A DNA stretch of 64,000 bases from Evernia prunastri (GCA_003184365.1 NKYR01000007.1:124001-188000), one strand, 5' to 3'; positions 43,044 to 54,691 are shown, numbered from the stretch's first letter. Translations and numbers: made by a program. The notes: a model not told the origin generated them from the sequence alone.

Positions 43044-43834
43044 CGCTACCTGCGGTAAGAGGTGTCACAGGCTCTGCGAGAGACACTATCAATGATGTGG
43101 GGAGAGTGAGAGTGTCGAGTGCGACCCATGATAAGATAACGAAGACTCGCGCTTATTGGCTGCGAGTAGTTATAGCTGTCATATCGATTATGGAATTCAG
43201 ATATTGATTTTTGAAAGGTCTTGGATATGGGTTCGACCTTGGTCTTATCGCTGCGTAATACTTAAGCGGCTCTGTGCACGGGAAAGCTGGAGTTGACGGC
43301 GAGGTCTGGGCAGCACTCCTAGTCTACCTTCACACCGTCGGCACGATTCTGATCAGAGATGTGAAAACCCTATACATCAAAATATGCAAGACAAAATACC
43401 GTCTCAGCATGATACTTGGTATGGGTTGGCATTTGAAAATGCAGGGATTGGCTCCGCTACTCAACATCAAGACCGCTCGAGTAATGATGTTCGTACCCCC
43501 CCCAGACCACGTGCATAAAAACTCCTCGCGATCCCGCTTCCCCGTCAAGCTCAACCCACAACCCACTCGAGATGCAGATGCCCAAGCGAGGGCCAAAGCA
43601 CCCACTCACGGTGCATAAACCGTTGGTTTTATCTTGCCGTCGACTATGGAGACTGACGTCCTAATTCTGGAACTGGGGTGGACCACCACTTACTAACAAA
43701 AAAAAGGGCTCGTTCTAATACTTTTGACTTACTGGAAAGCCCGCTCAATGCGCAGCAGTATTCTGCTTTCAGCGTTCAATGTTTAGACTCTTTTCTCCGT
43801 ACGAAGCTCCTCGCATTAAATTTTTAGGATACAA
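43044..43834. promoter_or_regulatory. Bidirectional upstream region, tmlH / CRC1
   Basis: About 790 bp between the start codons of a carnitine-synthesis enzyme and the carnitine carrier. No coding frame supported. Shared regulation (for example by fatty acids or acetate) is an inference from function. Repeats of CCACTCAC/ACCCACTC-type words near 43555-43610 may be control sites. Confidence 0.5.
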
Positions 43835-44888
43835 ATGTGCTCCTCCAATCGGGACAGATCACACGGCGAAGGATATAACGCGGATCCTACCTCGTTTCCC
43901 GGTGCTCGCTCACTTGCGGCTGGCGCTGTCGGAGGAGTCTGTTCGGTCTTGGTGGGCCATCCCTTCGATCTCGTCAAAGTCCGATTACAAACAGCGGACA
44001 AGGCCATTCGCAGAAGTGCTGTGGATGTATTCAAAAGCAGTTTGACTCGAGAGCGCGGAATCAGAGTATATCAAAGCTCGTGGATACGTAGCAGGCTTTT
44101 TTTAATGGCAGCAGGGCATTTACGCAGGCGTTTCCGCACCCTTGATGGGGGTGACACCAATCTGTAACTTGCCTTTTTGAAAGTGCCTATCAACAAGAGC
44201 TGACACCACGTCCTTAGACGCTATGTCATTCTGGGGTTACGATGTAGGTAAACTGCTAGTCCAGAAGCTTTCTTTCGACACATATTCGCCCATCTCGGAC
44301 CCGTCTATCGCTCAATCCTTCGCTGCTGGACTTTGCTCGGCCATCCCCATGACGTTTATCAGTACGCCTTTTGAGCGTCTTAAGATCCTGCTGCAGGTCC
44401 AAGGACAAAACCTTCAAGAGAACAGGCATTACAACAAAGCCCCTAGCAGTGCAACAGCCATCCTCCGTGGCTTATATCGACAAGGCGGCTTCCGGTCAAT
44501 CTACAGAGGAAGCTGGATGACTTTCGCAAGAGACGCACCTGATAGCGCCGCATATTTCGCAACATACGAATACTGCAAGAAGCGATTTACCCCCGAGTTG
44601 GACAATGGCACCGAGCGTTCCTTAAGTTTTCTCGCGGTCGGTGGCGCCGGCGCAAGTGCAGGGTTGGTGATGTTGATACCATTGTTCCCAATTGATACAA
44701 TCAAGAGCAAATTGCAAGCTGCTGAAGGTAAGCAGACTGTCGGCAGTACCGTTAGGCATGTGTATAGCCGGGGGGGAGTGAGAGCATTCTTTCCAGGCAT
44801 TAGACCAGCACTACTGAGAGCGGTGCCGGCGAATGCAGCGGCAACTTTGGGATGGGAGACGACACGGCTAGTCTTGGATACCTTCTAA
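43835..44888 (+). CDS. CRC1: Mitochondrial carnitine/acyl-carnitine carrier
   Basis: Three exons: 43835-~44067, a middle exon GIYAGVSAPLMGVTPI, and a last exon from YAMSFWGYDVGKLLV. About 315 aa. Carrier repeats: SLAAGAVGGVCSVLVGHPFDLVKVRLQT; SFAAGLCSAIPMTFISTPFERLKILLQVQ with GFRSIYRGSWMTFARDAPDSAAYFATYE; SFLAVGGAGASAGLVMLIPLFPIDTIKSKLQ with RAFFPGIRPALLRAVPANAAATLGWE. STPFERLK and RDxPxSAAYFATYE are hallmarks of Crc1/AcuH/SLC25A20. It exchanges acyl-carnitine for carnitine at the inner membrane for beta-oxidation and acetyl transfer. Its partner gene tmlH lies head-to-head. Confidence 0.9.
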
Positions 44889-45609
44889 ATCTGGGATTGC
44901 ATTCGAGGAATAGATGGCGAGAAGTCCTATTTAAGAATCAAGAACGTGTTGGTTGTAGGGTATTTTAAAGTGTCTAGGTAAGTGCTCATGTTCACCGTAC
45001 TTTATAGTCTTGGCCCCAGTACCCAGGCTCTGCCGAGCCGGAACCTGGCTTGAAACTTTGAAAGGCCATGCGATTGAAAGCTACACCGATGGATCTCAAA
45101 TCCAAACGATACGCCTAATACTTAGCTGTGCGTCAGCCTGTCCCGCCGTCAGCGATGAAAAGCAGACTCAATCAAAGTGAGAACCATTGTAAACCCGGAG
45201 AAATATAAGCCGTCATAAATACATATGTCCACTCCTTCGCCTCACTTGAAAGTTGAAGAGGAAGCTTCCTCCTGGTGATCCGACGATAGTTCCAACTCTG
45301 GCGCTCTCGTGAAGAGCGCCACATCGAAAAGTTGCAAATATGCGGCACCTAAGACGCTCACCGTCCGGGGCATTCTTTCGTGGCGTTCTTCCAAAGTATC
45401 TTCTTCCATCGTGACGCAATATGCAACTGTCAGCGAGCTTTCGCACCAAAAAAAGCTGGGATGTATTCATCCCATCCATCCTTCACCATACAAGGGCTAT
45501 TCTCTCTCGAAAATTCTTCGAATGCCAATAACGCTGCGGCTTTGAGAAGAAGGAAATTAATCATGCTCGAGTTGGGACACGAGCCCAGTTGGCCAGGACA
45601 CAGACCACC
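44889..45609. other. Intergenic
   Basis: About 720 bp: 3' flank of CRC1 and promoter of the MFS gene. Small frames at 45213-45545 are not gene-like. Confidence 0.45.
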
Positions 45610-47209
45610 ATGGATCTTGAGCTCTCATCTCCATCTCCTAGACCCGGCGTCGAGCTCCTGCGAGGTCACCACCAGCCAAGCCCAGCTCATGCCAAAGATC
45701 GGGAATATGTGCCTCCAAATGGTGGTTATGGCTGGGTGTGCGTCGCGTGTGTTTTTTTGATCAACGCTCATACATGGGGTCTTAACTTCGTGAGCTGGCC
45801 TCTTTCATCGTCTTTGGAAGTAATTGGACGAGAGATTTCGACTTGTCGGCTTCACGTGGTTATCAATGGGGCTGACTTGGTTTCACCATAAGGCATACGG
45901 CATCTTCCTCGATTTCTTCCTTGCAAACGACCGCTACCCCGGCGCCACTTCGCTCAACTATGCTTTGATTGGCGGCCTATCCCCTTCAATGTCCCTTGTC
46001 ATCACGCCTCTGATTAACACCAGCTCCCGTCTCTTGGGAATCCGCCCCACGCTCGCCTTTGGTCTCGTCTTTATCACAGCTTCGCTCGTTGGCGCATCAT
46101 TTGCAACTCAAGTCTGGCAGTTGTATCTCAGCCAAGGGGTTTGCTTTGGCTGGGGTCTCGGCTTCCTCTACGTTGGATCCTCGAACATCATACCGCAATG
46201 GTTCTCAAAGAGGAGGAGCTTAGCCAATGGCATCGCTGCCGCTGGCGCCCCGTTCGGCGGTATTGTGTACAGCTTAGCCATCAGTTCTATGCTGGAAGGC
46301 TCGGGCCCGGCCTTGACGTTCCGTATCCTCGCCATCTGCGCGTTCGTCGCGAACCTCGTCGCCATCTTCTTGCTCCGTGACCGCAATAAGGTGCAGCGAC
46401 CGAACCAGTCTGCTTTCAATTATCGCCTTCTCAAACGCTTGGAGATCTGGTTGGTGGTCGGCTGGGGCTGCCTGAGCGAGCTGGGTTACACTATCTTACT
46501 ATACTCCTTGCCGAACTACGCACGCCGCATTGGCCTCAATGCTCATCAAGGCTCCATTGTGGGTGCGCTCATCAATCTTGGGCTGTTGATCGCCAGGCCG
46601 TCCATTGGCTACTTGAGTGATACTTGGGGGAGAATCAATTTGGCGACCGCGACCACAGGGTTTTGCGGTGTGGCCTGTCTTATTGTCTGGATCTTTTCGA
46701 AGAGTTTCGGGTCGTTGTGTTTCTTCGCCATATTGGCAGGCATGCTTTGCGGGACATTCTGGGCAACAGTTGCTCCGATTGGAGCAGACGTCGCAGGACT
46801 TTCCGAAGTACCTAGTACTCTCAGTGTGGTGCTGTTCTGTATGACTGTACCTACTACTTGTAAGTCTGACATGGTTATGTCCGTGTCGACGTTCTGGCTG
46901 ACATCGCTGTGCGTAGTCGCTGAACCTATCGGGTTGGCAATGCGACGATCAACCGGCGACATCTACCTCGACGTGCAGATCTTTACGGGTTTTATGTTTA
47001 TCGCTGCGTCGATCTGCAACTTGTTCCTTAGAGGGTGGAAGATAAGGAAGACGGAGGAAGATCCAGCCAATAAACGCAGAAGCGAGCACGATCTTGCAGG
47101 ACGTGGGGAACGGCAGTCGAGGCTTGCATTCAAGGAGCCTGATTTTTTAAGCCACCGAGGACAATGTAGATTGGTGTATGGAAAATTGTTTCAATTAGAA
47201 CGAGTGTGA
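45610..47209 (+). CDS. Monocarboxylate-transporter-like MFS permease (Mch/riboflavin type)
   Basis: Three exons: 45610-45789, 45893 to ~46860, and a last exon from AEPIGLAMRR (donor GTAAGTCTG, acceptor GCGTAG). The second intron length is a multiple of three, so the frame stays open through it. The signature PNGGYGWVCVACVF before the first membrane helix is the MCT (SLC16) motif. Eleven to twelve hydrophobic segments follow, with FVGSS-like FLYVGSSNIIPQWFSKRRSLANGIAAAGAPFGG and RPSIGYLSDTWGRIN (loop 8-9 motif A). The C-terminus is cytosolic and charged. Fungal members include Mch5 (riboflavin) and probable carboxylate permeases; substrate unknown here. Confidence 0.85.
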
Positions 47210-48181
47210 CAGGCGCAGAGGACGTTGAATCCTAGTCAAAAGCTTCTAGAAAATTAGCCAGGAGTCTTGGAAAGTACCCCCCGTTTTGCCTACTCATCAG
47301 TCCTCCTTTGAAAATGTACGTTGTATTTGTCGACTCCTAAAGTGATCTACCCCTCGGCCTCACAGGTTCGGATCTTCGCTCGATGAGCATGGACGCCACA
47401 CCAGCACGATGTCAGTATAAAATCTTAGTTTTGTATGTCGGGTCAGTCACCAGCTAGGGCTTTCCCTTGTCATGGTGGTCCTTGGTGATGATGCCATGGT
47501 GAAAAGCGCGCATCGAAGTGGTTGTTTGAGACTAACAGAGGCTCGGACAAACAACCTGGGTTTGGGATACATTTGCGAGGAGTTTGCATGCAGCAGGAGC
47601 GGGGATTGTGACTTACAATGCCTCAATGTATTATCCGTTTGGCTGAGAAGAATGCCGGCCGATAGGTACTCCTGATAGTAATCGTGCCATTTACTGTAGC
47701 TCGTCCCTCGCTAATTATAAGCCACATGCACGCATGGGTGTTACATATGCGTGATGCAACCTGCAGAGCCAGGATGTCGTGGATGCAGCTCGCACACGGG
47801 CCATGCATGGCGGGCAGAAGGCTCCATCATGTCTACCGTTTTATTGGATGTTTTCGACGCGGGGAAATTTGATGCACCATCTCCTTGGACGGCTGGCTCC
47901 TCTAATACGGTGCTCTCTCTATCTAGCCCGACATATCAAACTATCTGCAATCATGTGGCCTGATACACTATGACGTCTGAGATACGTGCTGCAGAACGAA
48001 TTGACAGACCTACCCCATCACCTCTCGCTCTTGTCGGCTAGCCTGACTGCCATCGTGCCCGTGCTGGTCAGGCGGCCTGTTATAGCGGAGGACTATCCTT
48101 TTCGAGTTTTGATTCTCTCAGTACTAACTCAACCTCCTTTCCTTCACATCAAACACAGCCATAAGTTCTGCCTTGTTCATT
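47210..48181. other. Intergenic, no gene seen
   Basis: About 970 bp. Several short overlapping frames exist at 47470-48234, none with protein-like motifs or splice context. Confidence 0.5.
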
Positions 48182-49330
48182 ATGTCGGCAGGGACGCTAG
48201 ATGCGTCCAGATACATGCACGGCTCTGCGGATGATCGTGTCCAATTTGCCAGGGATTTCGTGTCTGCTTTGAACAGAGACGGATATGCTAAGCTTCGAAA
48301 TCACGGGATTTCTCACGAGGATGTCAGGGAAACTTTTAGCTGGGTAAACTAGATGTCTCGACTGCAACGGCAAACTGGAATTACAGCCGGATTGACTTTC
48401 CGCTGGGCTTGTTCAAGCTGACTGATCGAGCACTCACAGCAAAGGCGCTTCTTTAATCTCTCAGTGGAAGAGAAAATGTCTTGCATCCACAAAGGCGGGA
48501 CCGGGCGGGTAAGAGGTTTCAACAGCAGCGATCAAGAGAAGTCGTCGAAACTCTACCCAGGCAATGAAAACATATCAGACGCAAAAGATGCACTTGTACG
48601 TCGAGAACCACCCCCAGAGATTTTTTTTTGACACCGCTGTTAAACGAGACTGCAGGAATCGCTCAACATTGGGCCGCTTCGCGACACCAGGTACCCGAAC
48701 CAGTGGATCGCCGAAAAGACTTTGTCCGCCTTTCGAGAGCACGTTGAATCTTACTATACCCTACTCCAAGAGACCTCGAACACCATCTTCGAAGCCATCG
48801 AGCTCGGACTCACTCTGCCCGCCGGGTCCCTACTCTCTCGCGCCCTCCCCGACGTAGGCGAGCTACGCTTGAATCACTACCCCAGCATCTCCAAGTACAA
48901 GCTCCTCACCAAGAACACGCGACGCATATGGCCACACACCGACTTCGGCACTCTAAGCCTCCTGTTCCAGGACAGTGCAGGCGGCCTCGAATTTGAGGAT
49001 CGCAGCAAGCCGGGCACGTTTGTCCCCGTGATGAACGAGGATCCCTCCGACCTGATCGTCACCGTGGCGGATATCTTGCAGCGCTGGACGAACGATGTGT
49101 TGAAGGCGGGCTTGCATCGGGTTTCTGTGCCCAGGCAATTCCAGGTTGATGGTGGGACGGAGGAGGATTGCATTCTGCCGGACAGGTATTCGCTGGTTTT
49201 CTTCTGCCGACCGAGCGCGGAGAAGTCTGCAGGACCGATACATGATTCCGTGAGCGAGGAGCGGCCGGCCAATTATGATGATATTAGTGCATTGGAGCAT
49301 TTGGAGAGGCGGAATCGGCTGGTTTATTGA
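48182..49330 (+). CDS. 2-oxoglutarate/Fe(II) oxygenase, isopenicillin-N-synthase-like
   Basis: Three exons: 48182-48343, 48440-48595, 48656-49330; 330 aa. The N-terminal DIOX_N part reads FARDFVSALNRDGYAKLRNHGIS..FFNLSVEEKMSCIHKGG..RGFNSSDQEKSSKLY. The jelly-roll core has ELRLNHYPSISK, Fe ligands HxD in WPHTDFGTLSLLFQDSAGGLEF, the distal His in LKAGLHRVSVP and the 2-oxoglutarate-binding Arg-x-Ser in PDRYSLVFFCRPS. All three Fe ligands are present, so it should be active. Substrate unknown; relatives act in secondary metabolism, ethylene-type or flavonoid-like oxidation. The first intron is followed by a good CACTCACAG acceptor. No other cluster genes lie beside it. Confidence 0.87.
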
Positions 49331-50320
49331 GCTGCTTGGTAGGAGGAACTCGTAGGCTGCGGTATACAACGTACCGAGGCCGTAAGGTTTGGCAAGCGTG
49401 GAGCTCCATCTAGCTCGTTGTCGCCAGTCCATACATCTTCCATTTTCAACAAATGGTAGCTAGAATAGTTTCAGCGCAACTGAACTTACCTTCCTCAAGG
49501 CAAACTCTCTCCATGTGGCGAGCTTTGATTCCCCAGACTGGGATTCTACCAAGTGTATCAAAGATGCTTGATCATCCGCGAGACACGTAGTGTTCTCGTG
49601 TGCCCTAGGACGCATCCTCTCGAGACAAGCTCTCCATGATGAGTCCCTACTGCTGATGCGTGCAGGCTTCATGGACCATGCATTCCATAGCATTGTTCTT
49701 ACTGCTGAATGAATGCGATGCGAAATCAGGTCCCTAGACATTCATGTGCCTTCCGAAGTCTCAATTGCATTGGACCTCTCATTTGACGGTTCCTCCACCT
49801 TTGAACAGCAGACTGAGGGGTGATGGATACGAGGTTTCCTGATGGCTCAAGTGAGCTCAAAGGTCGATACATCGGATTCATGCGTACGACGGTACGATCT
49901 CTGTCATACTAGGAGGCCACCGCTTGTAATCAGTCAATCAATAAGTGTAATACCTTCCATTTCTTTCTGCATGACATGATCGTGCTAGCTGATCTGCCTT
50001 TTGCGTTGGGTTTGGTTTCCTTTCTGGTAAACTGCTTCGCTTTTGCCTTCACTACGTAAAACATGTTATTGGATGACGAGCCGAAAGGGTATCAAAATTT
50101 CACCTACAAGCGAAGCCCAGAACTGCAGCGTCAACTCGGAAATGTTTGTCTTTGCATATTGATACAATATCTCGAAAACGTGAAATCAAGGTCGCCTGGA
50201 GATCATGTTTGCAGGCTTTTTGCTTCTCCTATGATGCCAATACAACGCTTTTCAAGCTTTCTGGAAAGTCCCATCTGTTGAGTAAGAGTCATGAACAATC
50301 AATCCATGACTCTCCTACAC
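49331..50320. other. Intergenic
   Basis: About 990 bp between two convergent genes. A minus frame at 49460-49741 has an ATG but no recognisable motif. Nothing else seen. Confidence 0.45.
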
Positions 50321-51832
50321 CTAAGCTTTGAGCCTTTGCTCCAACAGAAGCTTACCTCCGGGCTTTCTCTCCACGAACCCTCTTCCTCTCTCATACACTT
50401 TCCGTCCTCTTACCCATGTCTCCTTTACGCAACCTTTCATTTTCTTTCCAGCGTAAGCGCTCACTTTGTTCCGCCATAACATACCCTCGCCACCCTCGCC
50501 AATCACCCATTCCGCTTCATCATCGAAAACACAAACGTCGCCATCAAATCCCACAGCCAACTGCCCTTTGCTCGTTTCGAGTCCCACTTGCAGAGCTGTG
50601 TTGGCGCAGCACCAGCGTGCTATGTCCTCTGCTGTAATACTACGATTATTCTGATAGGCAGAAGTCCAAAGCAGGGGAAGCCCTAGACCGACAGACGAGA
50701 CGCCACCCCACGCAGAAAAGAAATTGCCCGGTTCTTTGTCATCTTCGGAAGGTGGAGTTGGTAGATGATCGCCAGCAATGGAAGGCGGAAGGAGCTTAAG
50801 CTCTGGTGTGCATGGTGAGTGGTCTGATACAATGGTCTTGATTACACTGTCATCTTCCCAAAGTAGCTCGTCCCACAATCCATCTTGATTCGATTGGGTG
50901 CGTATTGGTGGACAGCATTTGTGTCTCGTGTCGCCGTTTTGTATCTTCTCCGATGCTAGAGTCAAGTAGTGGAAGCAAGTCTCCGCTGTGATTTTAACCC
51001 CAGCTGCTCGGGCCTCGCGAAGGAGCGGGATGGCTTCAATGGCTGAGAGGTGGACTATGTGAAGAGGGAGATTGGGAGCGATGTGTGCGAGGCACAGAAT
51101 CTCGGAGATAGCATAAGTCTCAAAGGATGTTGGGCGGGAGGCAAGAAAAGTTTTGTATTCATTGAGAGGACCAATTGGTGCTAGTGGTGGTAATGACCAT
51201 TGCACATTGTCTCCCACAGAATCTGCAATCGGAGGAATCATTTCGGCATGGAACATCAGCGTTGTGGGCTCGTCTGCCAACTCTGCCATGGCTTCGGCGA
51301 TATCGGTAGACGAAACAGCTGGAAATTCTTCGACTCCACTATCAATCAGGAAGCCTTTGAAACCTCTTACTCCCATTTGGACAAGCGGTTTCAACTCTTC
51401 AACGTTGCCCGGGATGATGCCGCCGTAGAAGCCAACATCGACCCAGCATTGTCCTTCGGCAGCTTTAGCCTTTTCTCTCAGGCCACGCACAGTTGTTGTA
51501 GGTGGTATGGCGTTTAACGGCATATCAATGACCGTGGTGACTCCTCCAGATGCAGCGGCCTGAGTGCCTGTCCAAAACCCCTCCCACTCTGTCCGTCCAG
51601 GCTCGTTGAGATGGACATGCGCGTCGACGAGTCCGGGGAGGAGCACAGAGGGCGAATAGTCGGTATAAGACGTTTCAGCGGGGAAGCTTGAAGGCGGAAG
51701 GACCGAGTGGAAGACTGAGGTGACTCTGCCAGTGCTGAGGGAAATGACAATCGTGGCAGCAGTCAGTTCGCCTGACACGATAGCCCGAGACGAAGCGAGA
51801 ACAGTAATCGGAGGGTGTTGTACCGTCGACAT
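50321..51832 (-). CDS. DAL1: Allantoinase
   Basis: Single exon, 503 aa, from ATG 51832 (MSTVQHPPITVLASSRAIV). Amidohydrolase/dihydroorotase-like fold: metal ligands HxH in LLPGLVDAHVHLNEPGRTEWEGF, GVTTVIDMPLNAIPPTT, the carbamylated Lys in GVRGFKGFLIDSGVEEFP, FHAEM, LHIVHLSA, AETCFHYLTL, CCPPIRTQSNQDGLWDEL and the catalytic Asp in IVSDHSPCTPELK, with FFSAWGGVSSVGLGLPLLW. It opens allantoin to allantoate in purine-nitrogen use. Its C-terminal part carries WCCANTALQVGLETSKGQLAVGFDGDVCVFD. Other allantoin-pathway genes are not present in this window. Upstream non-ATG extension to 51862 was rejected. Confidence 0.94.
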   Translation of the reverse strand: MSTVQHPPITVLASSRAIVSGELTAATIVISLSTGRVTSVFHSVLPPSSFPAETSYTDYSPSVLLPGLVDAHVHLNEPGRTEWEGFWTGTQAAASGGVTTVIDMPLNAIPPTTTVRGLREKAKAAEGQCWVDVGFYGGIIPGNVEELKPLVQMGVRGFKGFLIDSGVEEFPAVSSTDIAEAMAELADEPTTLMFHAEMIPPIADSVGDNVQWSLPPLAPIGPLNEYKTFLASRPTSFETYAISEILCLAHIAPNLPLHIVHLSAIEAIPLLREARAAGVKITAETCFHYLTLASEKIQNGDTRHKCCPPIRTQSNQDGLWDELLWEDDSVIKTIVSDHSPCTPELKLLPPSIAGDHLPTPPSEDDKEPGNFFSAWGGVSSVGLGLPLLWTSAYQNNRSITAEDIARWCCANTALQVGLETSKGQLAVGFDGDVCVFDDEAEWVIGEGGEGMLWRNKVSAYAGKKMKGCVKETWVRGRKVYERGRGFVERKPGGKLLLEQRLKA

Positions 51833-53469
51833 GGTCGTATTGTGATTTGTGGCCGAGAGCAAGCTTGTGATTTTGGCTAATGGGCAAATGGCAGTGCCTC
51901 AATTGCTATTGAAATTGGAGACACAGGCAGGTTGGCGGCCGAGACAGTGTAGTATACAAGGGCGGAGACAAGTAGTACAGAGCTTATCGAACAGATAATG
52001 CTGAAGAAGGAAGAATAGAAGGAGAGAGAGTCAGGCAGGAATATGAGTAAGCATAAAGGGGGCAGCAGTACCTCACGTGGACATATAGCGTCTGAAGTGA
52101 AGTGAATGTGCAGGGACAACAGTGGCTCTTTGTGGGGAAAGTCGCGCCTTCTTATCGTTTCATGCTCCTCCACCGCTCCCCACAGGAGTCTGGGTTCTGG
52201 CTCGGGAGATAGGGAGCCCAGAGGTCTTGTTGGGCTTACAAAGGTAAAAATAGGCATATTGACGTTTCCGTTACTCGATCGTTAATCGTTTAGCTTATCG
52301 CAGCGGTATTTATGATCGAGTAATGACTTCGGAGCCGTGACCGGAAGTTTCTTTGTACCTTACTCTAAGACTCTTAAGTAAGTTTGTGGTTGCAAAACTT
52401 ATCAGGCTAAGTACACTTACAGGGATTTAAATGCCGCGCTTGATAGCTAGCCGCGAAGCGAGATCCGTGCGCGAGGGAACAGGGGTAAAGTACTTAGAGT
52501 ACTTGATCTACTTTATCTACCCTTAGTAAATAGTCGGGGTAGTGAAGAAAATATATATCAACTCTTGGATGGATTTGATCTCTCCACCTCCAATGTCAAG
52601 GATACAATTCTGCGCATCAAGTCGAAGTCTGATTTCCCAAAAGACTCGCTTGGAAGCTTAGCGAACCTCCTTCGATAGAGGTTTGACTTTCCTACTGCAA
52701 GTGGGTGCCGCTAGCTTATCTCATCGAGTAATCGTTACTCGATGGCTTTCCATGAGTCGTCAGAACAATGAACGCCCCCACCGTGCTACAGAATTCTTGA
52801 GAGAGCGAAGCAAATTCAATGATCGTGTGACTGAATCACAGAGTCTGCGTGCTTTTTCTCGGTTTGTCCGGCTCAGACATAGTTGATGCCATCCGTCAAG
52901 CAAGCCTTCATGCCGTGCTAGTCATAAGCCGAGTCCATCCATCGTCATAGCCAGTAGTATGCCAAAGAGACGGTCGATTTTTTTTCTCCTGGTTAACGAT
53001 ATCTGCTTCTCCGATGAATCGCGAGCTACACAATGACTGTTTGTGATGGCGGAAGTTAGATCTCATTGCTATCAGCTTGCCCCTCGTTGCACCATGGAAT
53101 GATATTCATACAGGAAATGTCAATTGTTTGTGTTGCAGAAATTTTTCGTCTTTGCTTTGTAGAGTGGAAGGACAAGGGCCTACACCCCATGTTCTTGGGG
53201 GTTAGTGCTTGAGTAGCAACAGATAGAATTCCAAAAGCTCCATCAGTTCTTGTTGGAACGTCCCACCGTTGACATCCGCCTCGTCGAGTCCATATACGAG
53301 ATGCCATTTGGTTATGAATGACGGATTATTCAATTCCTGAGAGACTCAACTGCTCGCGTTGAGCACCTGTGCAAGATACTGCCGAGCCCAAGCCAATCTG
53401 TATAAACCATCTCTACTCGGACATGGGCACCGAAGAGATCAAACAAAGATACAATTTTATTTTGGGTAA
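51833..53469. other. Long intergenic region
   Basis: About 1.6 kb. A hydrophobic minus frame at 51877-52257 (LLPPLCLLIFLPDSLSFYSSFF..) is probably non-coding leader of DAL1. The part at 52360-52550 contains AAGTACTTAGAGTACTT, a near-palindrome, and TCTAAGACTC/ACCTTA-type words. Short frames at 52683-53307 have no support. Confidence 0.45.
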
Positions 53470-54495
53470 CTAATATTTGCGTTTGCCTTTTCTTCTTCGT
53501 AAATCATCGTCCTTGGACGTCTTTGACTCAATAAGAATAGCTGCGTCTTGATCAAGCTTCTCATCTTTCCCACCAATGACCCCTGAGCGTTGCGGAGTCA
53601 GCATGACTCCTTTGAGGAAAAAGCTTCAGGCTATGACAAAAGACTCGGATTTTTTGCGCCCAAATTCCTATTTCCAGGCTCGACAGAGTGTCGACTGCGG
53701 GAGGAGTGCTTGGAATAGTGCACTCACAAGTTTTGATGATTTCCTTGACCTCAACATCCTTCTTTCCTTTGTCACGAGCTTCCTTGATCCGCCGCAGATA
53801 TCCCGCATAGACAACGACTTCCGCGATACCAATCATCCCGCTGCCGCCCATACTCAAGCCAAGCCGGGTGGGCGTGCTCCAGTGCCGTGCGGCTAGCCAG
53901 ATAGCGACACTACACGCAACAATTGAAATCAGTATGTTGATGATCAGCGCCATCTGTCTGTTGATATCTGCATAGGAGACTTCATCGTCTTCATCAATGT
54001 CCGCTTGTGTTGTGGGGAAGAGCGCTGCGTGGGACGAGTTGGGAAAGCGCTGTGAGAAAGTTTCTAGAGGTAGAGGAGGGTTGACCATGCGCTCGTAGGC
54101 TCGGTCCTCTTCTTCTCTTCGGAGGCGGGCCATTAAGGCTTTGTACTCAGAGGTCTATCAGGAATCAGTAAGACTGCATAATGGAGTAGAAAGTATGTAC
54201 AACTTACAGGCTCAGCTTTAGGCTTTGGGGGTTCGACGTAGACTTTCGATCCACGCAAGAGGTCATCCAAATGGTACGAGACCTGGTCGTGAGATCCGCG
54301 ATTTGGGGCATCTTGATGTATTGTCTTCAAGGTCTTCGAGATTGCGATGATCTGTCCATGGGTAATTGGTTTGCCTTGAGTAGGCTTGTCAAGTGAGGGT
54401 TCAGAGGTTCCGTCAAGAGTCTCTAGAACCTGGCCCCTATCTCGGAGCTCTTGGAGCGCCCGTAGGATAGCGGGCGTTATAGTCAGGTAGACCAT
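53470..54495 (-). CDS. VMA12: V-ATPase assembly factor Vma12/Vph2 (TMEM199-like)
   Basis: Three exons. Exon 1 starts at ATG 54495 (MVYLTITPAILRALQELRDRG) and contains ISYHL-type DQVSYHLDDLLRGSKVYVEPPKPK. Exon 2 reads TSEYKALMARLRREEEDRAYERMVNPP..YADINRQMALIINILISIVACSVAIWLA and a second membrane helix (GMIGIAEVVVYAGYLRRIKEA). Exon 3 begins VIGGKDEKLDQDAAI when an acceptor at CTCAG is used and ends in a dibasic-rich RRRKGKRKY, an ER-retention-type tail. Vma12 with Vma21 and Vma22 assembles the V0 sector in the ER membrane. The third exon is my reconstruction; reading on with an earlier acceptor gives an unrelated tail. Head-to-head with COQ1, starts 196 bp apart. Confidence 0.8.
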
Positions 54496-54691
54496 TACGC
54501 ATTGTTGCTGCAATGGACAAGTCTGCGGCAGTCTGTTCAGCCAAGTCGCGGAGACACTTCCAGATCGAAAGTCGGACTCTCGGCGAAAGTCGGGCCGCTG
54601 TCCCATTTTGAAAGTACTCTTTTGTGGTATTTCGAGCTGCTAAAGGGTCATTTACTCTATCGTATAGGCCCTTTTGGCCTCGTGGTTGAGC

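Noticed and set aside
49460..49741. Minus-strand frame with ATG next to the oxygenase gene
   Set aside because: No family motif, no codon bias, and no promoter or splice evidence.
51877..52257. Hydrophobic minus-strand frame upstream of DAL1
   Set aside because: Pyrimidine-rich leader sequence gives Leu/Ser/Phe by composition; no conserved motif or splice structure.
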